DNA of 64,000 bases from Actinomycetospora straminea (GTDB lineage Bacteria > Actinomycetota > Actinomycetes > Mycobacteriales > Pseudonocardiaceae), in NCBI RefSeq assembly GCF_028737255.1, contig NZ_JAQZAN010000013.1:1-64000 (forward strand), given 5' to 3'. A program made the translations under genes and the position numbers. This document shows, piece by piece, positions 53,692 through 62,049 of the stretch. Numbering within the stretch: position 1 is the first letter of the stretch; every line of letters starts with the position of its first letter. The notes beneath the pieces were generated by a model. It had not been told where the DNA came from, did not search any database, and was given only the letters and a program-made list of their open reading frames with translations.

Positions 53692-53737
53692 ACTCGTAAT
53701 GCGTAGGTCGTCGGTTCGATTCCGACAGGCGGCTCCA
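53692..53737 (+). repeat. attR, host tRNA-Thr 3' remnant
   Basis: Copy of the tRNA-Thr 3' half: 18-bp core (53692-53709), a T arm GTCGG-TTCGATT-CCGAC that differs from the resident tRNA but pairs fully, then AGGCGGC-T-CCA. It lacks the 5' half and cannot be a tRNA. Confidence 0.9.
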
Positions 53738-53746
53738 CCCCGACCA

Positions 53747-53772
53747 GCAGGTTCCCCCTTCAGGAAGCCTGC
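53747..53772. terminator. Hairpin right of attR
   Basis: GCAGGTTCC / GGAAGCCTGC with one bulge. It may end transcription from the TetR gene or, originally, of the tRNA. Confidence 0.4.
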
Positions 53773-53856
53773 TCCCGGTCGGCGTCGGTGCGGTTGTCCC
53801 CACCGGGGACCTCGACACCTCGCCTCGCCTCCGCCCGGGCCCTCGCGTGCGGATCG

Positions 53857-54483
53857 TCAGCGCAGCTGTTTGACCTGTTCGGCGACGCAGTCGCCGAGCC
53901 ACCGTCCGTACTGTTCGCGTGTCCAGCCGCGCTGGTCGGTGAGCAGCAGCGCCACCTCGGGGGAGATGAGGGTCCACACCACGTCGACGGCGCGGTCCAG
54001 GGCCGGCCCCTCCGCCGTCCCGGAGAGCCGGACGAGCAGGTCTCGGGTGCCCTCGAGGCGTTCGGCCCGTGTGGCTTCGAGCAGTTCCTGCAGCTCCGGC
54101 TCGTGGGCAGCCTCGGCGAGCACCCTCAGCACCGGTCCGATGCGCTCGACGAGCTCGGCGGAGAGCACCCCGAACGTCCGGGCGGCCGCCTCGGGGTCGG
54201 GGTCGGCCAACATCCGGGTGTACTCCGACCGCTCCGCCACCGCCACGGCCTCGTGGTCGCCGACGACGGCCACGTCGTAGACCGCCTTGAGCAGGTCGGG
54301 CTTGGTCCGGAAGATCTTGTAGAGCGTTTCGCGCGAGACACCGGCCTCGCGCGCGAGCGACGCCATCGAGGTGCCGCCGTACCCGTCGCGCACGAACGCA
54401 CGCCGTGCCGCTTCGACGATCGACTCCCGCGTCCGGGTCGCCTGGGTGGAGCGCAGAGGTGAGTCGTACGCACGCTTGCCCAT
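53857..54483 (-). CDS. TetR-family regulator
   Basis: 208 residues from ATG at 54483. Helix-turn-helix TSMASLAREAGVSRETLYKIFRTKPDLLKAV. C-terminal part like the TetR_C_ group with EYTRMLADPDPEAAARTFGVL. Divergent from the VOC gene with an operator between. Confidence 0.9.
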   Translation of the reverse strand: MGKRAYDSPLRSTQATRTRESIVEAARRAFVRDGYGGTSMASLAREAGVSRETLYKIFRTKPDLLKAVYDVAVVGDHEAVAVAERSEYTRMLADPDPEAAARTFGVLSAELVERIGPVLRVLAEAAHEPELQELLEATRAERLEGTRDLLVRLSGTAEGPALDRAVDVVWTLISPEVALLLTDQRGWTREQYGRWLGDCVAEQVKQLR

Positions 54484-54490
54484 CGCCCTC

Positions 54491-54525
54491 CTGACACCTA
54501 CTGTATTCGTTACACACCCTGTCAG
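54491..54525. promoter_or_regulatory. TetR-type operator
   Basis: Outer inverted repeat CTGACA (54491-54496) / TGTCAG (54520-54525) and inner TGTA-N5-TACA (54502-54514), located between the divergent tetR and VOC genes. Confidence 0.65.
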
Positions 54526-54542
54526 ATCTGCAGGAGACCGCC

Positions 54543-55121
54543 ATGGTCGCACACCCAGGAGCCAGCAGCGCCAGCCCGACCGACCAGGACCTCCCACACC
54601 CACGAGCGGTCCTCGTCGCGATGCTGCCGGTGACCGACATCGCCGCGAGCGCCCAGTTCTACACCCGGCTGCTCGGGCTCACCGTGATGCGCGAGTTCGT
54701 CCACGACGGCCAGGTCACCGGGTGCAGCCTGGGCGACCCACGCATCGGGTTCGCCCTGAGCCTGCGGTGGCGAGCGTCGCTCGAGGGGCCGGCGGATCTG
54801 CGCGGGGAGCACCCGATCATCTGGCAGGTCCGGGACGCCGCAGCGCTCGAGCGGTACCGCCGCCACGCCGCCGCGCTCGGCCTGAGCCCCACGTCTCGCC
54901 GCCACGACGACGCCGACCTGGTCTCCGTGATCGACCCCGACGGCATCGACGTCCTCGTCGGGGTCCCGGTGCGGCCGTGGGGCCACTTCCGGGGCTACGA
55001 GCTGACCGCCGACGGATACCGGCACAGCCACGACCGGCCACTGATCGGGTGTGACGAGGGCACCGCGGCAGCCGGGCCGTCGACGCCCGCGTCCTCGTCG
55101 CCGACGCCGGCGCCGGGGTGA
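54543..55121 (+). CDS. VOC-superfamily (glyoxalase-like) protein
   Basis: 192 residues. LVAMLPVTDIAASAQFYTRLLGLTVMREFVHDGQVTGCSLGDPRIGFALSL starts the first beta-alpha-beta-beta-beta unit; VSVIDPDGIDVLVGVP ends the second. Metal ligands are not clear. Substrate unknown. The C-terminal Ser/Pro/Ala tail is disordered. Divergent from TetR. Confidence 0.8.
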   Translation: MVAHPGASSASPTDQDLPHPRAVLVAMLPVTDIAASAQFYTRLLGLTVMREFVHDGQVTGCSLGDPRIGFALSLRWRASLEGPADLRGEHPIIWQVRDAAALERYRRHAAALGLSPTSRRHDDADLVSVIDPDGIDVLVGVPVRPWGHFRGYELTADGYRHSHDRPLIGCDEGTAAAGPSTPASSSPTPAPG

Positions 55122-55146
55122 CCGGTGGCTCCCGCGCCGGGCCGCT

Positions 55147-55169
55147 GGATCCGTACTCAGTACGGATCC
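55147..55169. promoter_or_regulatory. 23-bp perfect palindrome
   Basis: GGATCCGTACT-C-AGTACGGATCC, 31 bases before the start of the hemerythrin-fusion gene. Probable repressor site. Confidence 0.65.
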
Positions 55170-55200
55170 GTGGCCGCGGTCGCGTCGCCAGGATCGAGCC

Positions 55201-56409
55201 ATGACCGAGACACGAGAGATCACGACCGACCCCAGCCGACCGAGGAGGACCACCATGACCGTCGTCGATCGCAGCGCGACCCCTGGCGCTGCGCCCCGTA
55301 CCGCCCCGTTCCGCTCCGGGAGGCCCCGAGCGCCGGGAGACCCGGCGCCCGACCTGCTCGACTACCGGGTGGTGCACCGGGCGATGACGCGCGACCTCGC
55401 GCGGCTCGCGGCGGTGGCCGACGAGCTCGTCGCCGCTCCCGACCGGCGCCGTCTGCGGCTGTTGCGCCGCCACCTGCACGGGATGACCGTCGAGATCGTC
55501 AACCACCACCGGGTGGAGGACGACGACGTGTGGCCGCTGCTCGAGGCGGTCGCGGGGGACCGGACGGCCCTGGTGGCGCTGACCGAGGACCACGAGCGCC
55601 TCGATCCCCTCCTCGCCCGGGCCGGCGAGCTGGCGGTCTCCGACGTCGCGACCCCGCAGCTCGCGGCGACCCTGCACGAGCTCGCCGACCTGCTCGCCCG
55701 TCACGTCGCCGACGAGGAGCGCGACGTCTTCCCGATCATCGCCGAGCGGGTTCGGGTCGAGGACTACGCACGTTTGCAGGAACGCTTCCGTGGCACGTTG
55801 GGGCTCGCGACGCTCACGTTCGTCGTGCCCTGGGTGGTCGGGCACGCGACACCGGCCGAACGCCGCGTGCTCCTCGCCGACGCCCCTCCGGCGCTCCGGG
55901 TCATCCTCGCGCTCACCGAACGCCGCTTCCTCACCCGAGCGGGGCGGCTGTTCGGGAAGGGCCTCTCCCCGAGGGATCGCCGGATGGTGATCCTCATGAA
56001 GGTGGTCACCCGTGCGCAGGTCGCCATCGTGCGCGCCACCCACGGACGGCGGGGCCATCGGTGGATCGCGGGCACCGAGGTCGTCGCGCTCACGACCACC
56101 GGTCGGCGCAGCGGGCAGGCTCGCACGGTCATGGTCCTGGCTCTCCCCGACGGCGACGACCTGTTGGTCGCCGCGTCCCACGGCGGGGTCGACCGTGAGC
56201 CGCCGTGGTGGCTCAACCTGCAGGCGGAACCGCACGCGCGAGTCGCGCACCGGGGGGAGCACGTCGACGTCGTCGCCGAGGAGGTCGGCGACGACGAGTA
56301 CGCGGCGCTCTGGGCCCGCTTCGTCGCGGCCTGGCCCGGCTTCGAGGGCTACCGGGCCAAGGTCCGGCGCCGCATCGCGCTGGTGCGCCTGCGACCGAGC
56401 CGGACGTGA
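55201..56409 (+). CDS. Hemerythrin-like domain fused to DDN-type nitroreductase
   Basis: 402 residues. Residues 50-180 are a hemerythrin HHE domain: His59, His102/103 with Glu106, His131, His168 and Glu172 form the di-iron ligand pattern. Residues 260-400 match the deazaflavin (F420)-dependent nitroreductase family: LTTTGRRSGQARTVMVLALPDG and GGVDREPPWWLNLQAEPHARV. A natural fusion linking a di-iron sensor or carrier with a flavin/F420 reductase. ATG at 55201; ATG at 55255 also possible. Confidence 0.85.
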   Translation: MTETREITTDPSRPRRTTMTVVDRSATPGAAPRTAPFRSGRPRAPGDPAPDLLDYRVVHRAMTRDLARLAAVADELVAAPDRRRLRLLRRHLHGMTVEIVNHHRVEDDDVWPLLEAVAGDRTALVALTEDHERLDPLLARAGELAVSDVATPQLAATLHELADLLARHVADEERDVFPIIAERVRVEDYARLQERFRGTLGLATLTFVVPWVVGHATPAERRVLLADAPPALRVILALTERRFLTRAGRLFGKGLSPRDRRMVILMKVVTRAQVAIVRATHGRRGHRWIAGTEVVALTTTGRRSGQARTVMVLALPDGDDLLVAASHGGVDREPPWWLNLQAEPHARVAHRGEHVDVVAEEVGDDEYAALWARFVAAWPGFEGYRAKVRRRIALVRLRPSRT

Positions 56410-56419
56410 CTGCGGATGA

Positions 56420-56749
56420 TCATCGCGCCGGCCGGTACCGGGACGCCACGCCCTGCGCGCGCTCCAGCGACTCCTTCCACTCCTGGGTGCTCAACAGGCG
56501 CGTCGTTCGACCCGACCGGGCCGCTCCTCCCGCGCCGATGGTGAGCGCCACGCTGGCCGCCGCCGTGTCGTCAGGCGCGTCGAAGACGATCACGACGTCG
56601 TGCTCCCCGAGGGGATGACCGGCGACCACGACAGTGACGCCGGCAGCCTCGTAGAGGTCCCGGGTGGCCTCCAGGCGGTCCTGGGGCTCGCGAATCTGCG
56701 CCGCCAACGACTCAGCCGTGTAGGCGGCCTCGTACATGTACAACGGCAT
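56420..56749 (-). CDS. GYD-domain protein
   Basis: 109 residues: MYEAAYTAESLAAQIREPQDRLEATRDLYEAAGVTVVVAGHPLGEHDVVIVFDAPDDTAAASVALTIGAGG fits the GYD family (stress-response-like alpha/beta dimer). ATG at 56749 follows CGGAGG. It converges on the hemerythrin fusion. Function unknown. Confidence 0.85.
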   Translation of the reverse strand: MPLYMYEAAYTAESLAAQIREPQDRLEATRDLYEAAGVTVVVAGHPLGEHDVVIVFDAPDDTAAASVALTIGAGGAARSGRTTRLLSTQEWKESLERAQGVASRYRPAR

Positions 56750-57106
56750 GATCGACCTCCGCAGGTGGACTCCGACCGGATTGCTGTGATCCAGGTCACG
56801 ATCGTCGTGTTCCCGAGGCCGCGCTGTCAAACACGGGAGAAGCCGACGGGCGCCGCGGAGGCACGCTCGTGGTGCGGGTCGTGGTGCGAGTCGGCGGCCC
56901 ACGATGCTCAGGCGGCTCCACGCGTCGCAGGCTGACGCAGCGTGTCCGTATCAGCCCGTGCCCTGATCGTCTCGGACGGTCAATCCCCCGTTCAGGCGCG
57001 TCGGCGTTCCGGGGCCGGCGCGTAGCGTCACCCCCCCTCCGCGTCGGCAGCCGCCGTCGGACGGCGGACGAGCGGTGGTGGAGGACCGAAGATCGGGGAC
57101 GGGACG
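56750..57106. other. 357-base divergent intergenic region
   Basis: Lies between the GYD gene and the FAD oxidase gene. No gene seen. Promoters for both must be here; no clear operator was found. Confidence 0.6.
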
Positions 57107-58546
57107 ATGACGGTGACGGCGGTGCGGCCGGACGGCTCGCAGGAACAGCTGGCGGAGGACATCCTCCAGGAGCTCCAGGCGCACTTCCGCGGCGCCGTGG
57201 TGGCCCAGGACGGGGTCAGGGACGCGGCCGACCCGCGCCCGCCGTGGAACGCCATGGCCACCGACCGACCGGCCCTCGTCACCAGGTGCACCGGCACCGC
57301 TGACGTCGTCGATGCGGTGACCTTCGCGCGTGAGCACGGCCTGCTCGTCGGTGTCCGGGGCGGCGGACACTCCGTGGCCGGACTGTCGACGGTCAGCGAC
57401 GGCATGCTCATCGACCTGTCGGCGATGCGGGGCGTCCAGGTCGATCCCGTGCGGCGGCTGGCGCACGTGCAGGGAGGTGCCCTGCTCGGTGATGTCGACC
57501 GCGAGACGCAGGCCTTCGGGCTGGCCGTTCCCCTGGGTCGTGTGTCGGAGACCGGCGTCGCAGGCCTGACCCTCGGTGGTGGCTACGGCAACCTGAACGC
57601 GAAGTACGGCCTGAGCTGCGACAACCTCGTCGAGGCCCAGGTCGTGACCGCGGACGGGCGCGCGCTCACGGCGTCGGCGGAGGAGAACCCGGACCTGCTC
57701 TGGGCGCTGCGCGGCGGCGGCGGGAACTTCGGCATCGTCACCTCGTTCACCTTCCGCCTGCACCCCGTCGGGCCGATCGTGGGCTTCGCGGGGACGTTCT
57801 ACCCGCTCGCCGACCTCGCCGACGTGGAGCGGCGGTGGCGGGACTACGCCCTCGATGCTCCCCGGGAGATCACCACCTTCATCGTCACGATGACCTTCCC
57901 CGCGGCCCCGGGCATGCCCGAGGTCATCCACGATCGTCCGGTCGCGATCGTCGGTGCGGTGCACTGCGGCAGCGACGTCGACGCCGCGATGGCCGATCTG
58001 CAACCGCTCCGGGAGCTGGGCGCACCGCTGTTCGACATGTCCCAACCGATGCCGTACACGGCGGTGCAGTCCGCGTTCGATCCCTTCTTCCCCCGCGGCG
58101 CGCTCCGGGCGTACTGGAAGTCGCAGTACCTCGAGCGGCTCCCCGACGACGCCATCGACGCGATCGCGGCACGCGCCCTCGACCGGCCGGGGCCGATGAG
58201 CCTCGTCAACACCTTCCGGCTCGGTGGGGCCGTCCACGACGTCGGCGCCGAGGAGACGGCGTTCCCGGAGCGATCGTCGCCGTTCATGGTGTCCTTCGAC
58301 AGCATGTGGACCGATCCTGCGCAGGACCACGCGGCGGTCACGTGGACCCGCTCGGCCTGGGACGAGATGACCACCTACGGCACCGGCGTGCCGTTCCTGA
58401 ACTTCACCGGCATCGCGGACGAACCGCTCGACGCCGGGGTCGGCACTGCCTTCGGTCGCAACCTGCATCGGCTCCGGCAGATCAAGAAGATCTACGATCC
58501 CGAGAACTTCTTCCGCCGCAACAACAACGTGATACCGCTCGACTGA
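57107..58546 (+). CDS. BBE-type FAD-linked oxidoreductase
   Basis: 479 residues. FAD-binding domain with GVRGGGHSVAG (His for covalent FAD) and TLGGGYGNLNAKYGLSCDNL; Thr replaces the second covalent Cys, so attachment is probably by His alone. The C-terminal berberine-bridge segment ends IKKIYDPENFFRRNNNVIPL. These oxidise alcohols, sugars or aromatic substrates with O2. No partner enzyme is adjacent; the SARP gene follows by 43 bases. Confidence 0.9.
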   Translation: MTVTAVRPDGSQEQLAEDILQELQAHFRGAVVAQDGVRDAADPRPPWNAMATDRPALVTRCTGTADVVDAVTFAREHGLLVGVRGGGHSVAGLSTVSDGMLIDLSAMRGVQVDPVRRLAHVQGGALLGDVDRETQAFGLAVPLGRVSETGVAGLTLGGGYGNLNAKYGLSCDNLVEAQVVTADGRALTASAEENPDLLWALRGGGGNFGIVTSFTFRLHPVGPIVGFAGTFYPLADLADVERRWRDYALDAPREITTFIVTMTFPAAPGMPEVIHDRPVAIVGAVHCGSDVDAAMADLQPLRELGAPLFDMSQPMPYTAVQSAFDPFFPRGALRAYWKSQYLERLPDDAIDAIAARALDRPGPMSLVNTFRLGGAVHDVGAEETAFPERSSPFMVSFDSMWTDPAQDHAAVTWTRSAWDEMTTYGTGVPFLNFTGIADEPLDAGVGTAFGRNLHRLRQIKKIYDPENFFRRNNNVIPLD

Positions 58547-58589
58547 GGACACGGGCTGGTCCGCGACGTCGACAGGGTCGGCCGAAGCC

Positions 58590-61500
58590 ATGCTGCGCGT
58601 CTCCCTCCTGGGGGAGCAGGTCATCGTCGACGAACGCACCGGCGAGCTCCGGTGTGGTTCGTCGCGAACGGTCGCGCTGGTCGCCTACCTCGTCGCACAC
58701 GCGGGAGCACCGCAGAGCCGGCAACGCATCGCCGGTCTGTTCTGGCCCGATTCCTCCGGGCCGCAGGCCCTGACCAACGTGCGACGCGAGCTGCACCAGC
58801 TGCGGCAGATCCTCGGCGACGAGATGTCACTGGTGGTGACGTCGAGGGACCTGACCTGGCGCGACACCCCGGGGTGCCGGGTCGACGTCCGCGAGTTCGC
58901 CCTGCACCGCGCAGCAGCGCTGGCCTCGGATGTCGACGCGACGATCGTCGCGAACGCGGCGAAGGCGCTCGATCGGTATCGGGGCGAGTTCCTCCCGGGA
59001 CGGCAGGACGAATGGGTCCTGGCTGTGCGTGAAGAGCTCGAGCGTCAGTGCGGGGAGCTGTGCGATCTGCTGTCCTCGACCCGGGCACGCACCGGCGACC
59101 TGGCGGGAGCGATCGAGGTCGCCCGACGGCGGGTCCAGCTCCGGCCCCTGGAGGAGGTCGGCTATCGGGCCTTGATGGAGTGGCAGGCCGAGCTCGGTGA
59201 CCGGGCGGGTGCCGTGAGCACCTTCCATCGATGTGCGTCGGTACTCGAGCGCGAGCTCGGCGTCGATCCGGACCCGTCGACCCGGCGGGCTGTGCAGCGG
59301 CTGTTGGCCAGGGATCACGGCGACGTCGAGCCCGCCGTGACGCGTGCCGGGCTCAGCGGCTCGGAGCTCATCGGGCGGGCCCACGAACTCGGGGTGCTCG
59401 AGTCGCTGTGGCGGGAGGCCGCCGCTGGTCCGCGGCTGGTGCTCGTGTGTGGTGATGCCGGTGTCGGCAAGACCCGCCTCGTCGCCGAGCTCGCCGAGCT
59501 GGCGCGGGCCCGGGGTGGCGTCGTGGCGAGCACCCGCTGCTTCGGTGCCGCCGGGCGACTGGCCCTGGCGCCCGTCGCGGACTGGCTGCGTCACCCGGCG
59601 GTCGAGGCCGCCACGACGAGGCTGGAGCCGGTCTGGCGCACCGAGGTCGAGCGGCTGGTGCCACCGTTCGCGGCGGGTGGAGCCGCCGACGGCGGCGCCC
59701 AGCCCTTGATCGACGCCTGGCAGCGTCACCGCTTCTTCGAGGGGCTGGCACGGGCGCTGATCGAGGTCGGCCGTCGGACCCTGCTGGTGCTGGACAACGT
59801 GCAGTGGTGCGACCAGGAGACGCTGGCGTTCCTGACCTTCGTCCTCGGCCTCGACCCGGAGGCCCCCCTGATGGTGGTGGGGACGCTCCGCGCCGACGAC
59901 TCCGGCCCGGCAGCGGTCGAGTGGGCCGCCAGGATGGGAGCGACCGGTCTCCTCACCGAGATGACGCTCGAGCCGCTGCACGCGGCCGCCACCGCGCAGC
60001 TCGCCGAGACGATCTCCGGCAGGTCGATGAGCGAGGAGGAGGCGACGCTGCTGTACGCGGCGACGGCCGGATACCCGCTCTCCGTCGTCGAGGCCGTGCG
60101 GGCCATGATCGACCGGCACGGTACGTCGGCGCCGGACCGCGCCCTCGGTGCCGTCCTGCGCAGGAGGCTCGCGCAGGCGACGTCGACGGCCCGCGAGGTC
60201 GCCGGCGTGGCGGCCGTGGTCGGGACCCAGGTCACGCTCGACCTGCTCACGGAGGCCGCTGACCTCGAGGCGGTCGACGTGGTCCACGGCGTCGACGAGC
60301 TCTGGCGGAGGCGCATCCTGCGCGTGCGCCACGACGGCTACGAGTTCTCGCACGACCTGCTCCGGGACACGGCCTACGAGATGGTCAGCCCGGCGCGTCG
60401 GTGGTTGCTGCACCGGCGGGTCGCCCAGGGTCTCGAGCTCCTCCACGCCGCCGACACCGATGCGGTGTCGGTCCAGCTCGCGGAGCAGTACGCGCGCGCC
60501 GGGCGCCCGGAGCGGGCGGTGGTGTACTACGGACGGGCGGCGGAGATCGCCGTGAAGAGGTCCGCGCACGTCGAGGCCGTCCGGCTGCAGACCGCCGCGC
60601 TCGACGCCGTCAGCTCCATGCCGGAGGGCCGGGCCCGGGACGGGTACGAGCTCGCCGTCCTCGAGGCGATCGGCGCACCGCTCAACGCCGAGCACGGCTA
60701 CGCGTCCCCGGAGCTCCAGCGCGTGGTCGAACGGTCGCTCGCGCTCGCGGAGTCCCTGGGCCGTCGGGACTCGGCGCAGCGCGCCCTGGTCGCGCTGTGG
60801 ACATCGCGGCAGGTCCAGGGACGCATCGCCGACGGTCACCGCGTGGCGAACCGCGCCCTCGCCATGGTCGACCCTGATGCCGAACGGAGCGGTCCGGCCC
60901 ATTTCGCCGTCGCCGGCGCCGCCTTCAGCTGCGGGATACCCGCCGCCGCCGCGCGCCACTTCGAGCTCGCCGCCACGCTGTCGGGCGACCGGCACGTGCT
61001 GAGCGTCGGCGCCCGCCCGGACGTGTACGGGCGGGCGTGGGCCGCGCACGCCTACTGGCTGCTCGGGCAGGACGACGCGGCACTGGCGAGCTGCCGCGCC
61101 GCCGTGGCGCGGGCCCGGGAGATCGACCACCCCTACACCCTCGCCGCCTCGCTGGCCTACGCCGGGATCACCCACCAACTGCGCGGAGACGTTCCCGCGA
61201 TGACCGCCGCCGTCGCCGAAGCGCGCGACCTGTGCGACCGGTACGGCTTCGCCTACTACCGCGAGTGGGTGCTGATCCTCGACGGCTGGTCGCGCGGCGA
61301 CGCCTCCGGCGCAGCGATCACCGAGCGCGGCATCGACAACCTGCGGGCGGAAGGCTCGCTGAGCCGGATGCCGTACTGGCTCTCGCTGCTCGCCGACCTG
61401 CTGACGGGACTCGACCGACACGACGCGGCCAGGGAGACCCTGGACGAGGCGATCGCGGACGGTCTGGCTCGCGACGACGTCTGGTGGATGCCCGAGGTGA

Positions 61501-61652
61501 TGCGGATGCGATCTGCCCACGACCAGCGCGAAGCGGCGGTCGACCGACTGCGTTCCGCCGCCCGGATGGCCTCCGCCCACGGCAGCGTCGCCCTGCTGCA
61601 GCGCTGCACGGACGACCTCGCGCGCCGCGGCGTTCGCCCCGTCACCGACTGA
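58590..61652 (+). CDS. SARP-type transcriptional regulator with AAA ATPase and TPR
   Basis: 1020 residues. OmpR-like winged helix (1-95: SRTVALVAYLVAHAG, ALTNVRRELHQLRQILG), BTAD (100-245: VDVREFALHRAAAL, ELERQCGELCDLLSS, RELGVDPDPSTRRAVQRLL), AAA/NACHT-like ATPase with Walker A CGDAGVGKTRL (about 284-294) and Walker B LLVLDNVQW (about 396), then TPR-like repeats. AfsR/SARP-like activator, often of secondary or catabolic genes. Probable targets are nearby: the FAD oxidase, the 61717 gene or the nitrile hydratase operon. Confidence 0.92.
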   Translation: MLRVSLLGEQVIVDERTGELRCGSSRTVALVAYLVAHAGAPQSRQRIAGLFWPDSSGPQALTNVRRELHQLRQILGDEMSLVVTSRDLTWRDTPGCRVDVREFALHRAAALASDVDATIVANAAKALDRYRGEFLPGRQDEWVLAVREELERQCGELCDLLSSTRARTGDLAGAIEVARRRVQLRPLEEVGYRALMEWQAELGDRAGAVSTFHRCASVLERELGVDPDPSTRRAVQRLLARDHGDVEPAVTRAGLSGSELIGRAHELGVLESLWREAAAGPRLVLVCGDAGVGKTRLVAELAELARARGGVVASTRCFGAAGRLALAPVADWLRHPAVEAATTRLEPVWRTEVERLVPPFAAGGAADGGAQPLIDAWQRHRFFEGLARALIEVGRRTLLVLDNVQWCDQETLAFLTFVLGLDPEAPLMVVGTLRADDSGPAAVEWAARMGATGLLTEMTLEPLHAAATAQLAETISGRSMSEEEATLLYAATAGYPLSVVEAVRAMIDRHGTSAPDRALGAVLRRRLAQATSTAREVAGVAAVVGTQVTLDLLTEAADLEAVDVVHGVDELWRRRILRVRHDGYEFSHDLLRDTAYEMVSPARRWLLHRRVAQGLELLHAADTDAVSVQLAEQYARAGRPERAVVYYGRAAEIAVKRSAHVEAVRLQTAALDAVSSMPEGRARDGYELAVLEAIGAPLNAEHGYASPELQRVVERSLALAESLGRRDSAQRALVALWTSRQVQGRIADGHRVANRALAMVDPDAERSGPAHFAVAGAAFSCGIPAAAARHFELAATLSGDRHVLSVGARPDVYGRAWAAHAYWLLGQDDAALASCRAAVARAREIDHPYTLAASLAYAGITHQLRGDVPAMTAAVAEARDLCDRYGFAYYREWVLILDGWSRGDASGAAITERGIDNLRAEGSLSRMPYWLSLLADLLTGLDRHDAARETLDEAIADGLARDDVWWMPEVMRMRSAHDQREAAVDRLRSAARMASAHGSVALLQRCTDDLARRGVRPVTD

Positions 61653-61716
61653 GCGAACGCTGCCCGAGCGCACGGGACCCTACGGTCGCCTCCCCCGGGG
61701 ATCAGGAGGACAGGCC

Positions 61717-62034
61717 GTGACGATCAAGCTCTTTCCGGCGCCCCCGCGCATCCACGGCGATGCCGAGGCCCTGCCACCGCACGAACGGTCCCGATTCCGC
61801 GCGGCGGCGTGGCACGCCCGCCGCATCTACCCCGGGCCGCTCGGCGAGCTCGTGTCCCGGGAACTGAGCGCCTACGCCGAGTTCGGGTACCGCCTCAGCA
61901 ACGACGGCCTGATCCCGCGCCTGGCCACCGCCGTCCTGGCGACACGGGCCGATCCCGGTGGGCCCGGGTCGACGCTGCCCTGCCACCAGCATCGCCCGGA
62001 GCCGGCCACTCGGCATGCGTCGAGAGTGCCGTAG
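61717..62034 (+). CDS. Unknown 105-residue protein
   Basis: GTG start with AGGAGGACAGGCC upstream. ERSRFRAAAWHARRIYPGPLGELVSRELSAYAEFGYRLSNDGLIPRLATAVLAT is a well-formed helical core, the C terminus is disordered. No family recognised. It converges on the nitrile-hydratase operon. Confidence 0.65.
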   Translation: MTIKLFPAPPRIHGDAEALPPHERSRFRAAAWHARRIYPGPLGELVSRELSAYAEFGYRLSNDGLIPRLATAVLATRADPGGPGSTLPCHQHRPEPATRHASRVP

Positions 62035-62049
62035 GCGCGGCCGAGCAGG

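Larger units (their letters stand above)
41641..53709. mobile_element. Integrated actinomycete integrative and conjugative element (AICE)
   Basis: A 12,051-bp repeat-to-repeat offset separates the tRNA-Thr core at 41641 and the copy at 53692. The element contains tyrosine integrase, excisionase, FtsK-like transfer ATPase, WhiB-like and GntR regulators, NUDIX and rolling-circle Rep genes, the module set of AICEs such as pSAM2 and pSE211. No phage structural genes and no type IV secretion system are present, which is normal for this class. The low-GC cargo is at 48.7-51.5 kb. Confidence 0.93.

Noticed and set aside
52921-53706. Plus-strand gene opposite the rep N terminus running into attR
   Set aside because: No recognisable domain, biased shadow composition, and it would cross the att site and arm repeats.
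41641-53709. Prophage
   Set aside because: No capsid, tail, portal or terminase genes; gene set is that of an AICE. The holin-like gene at 10715 is a chromosomal family far outside it.
53692-53737. A second tRNA gene
   Set aside because: Only the 3' half exists; no acceptor 5' strand or D arm precedes it. It is the attR remnant.
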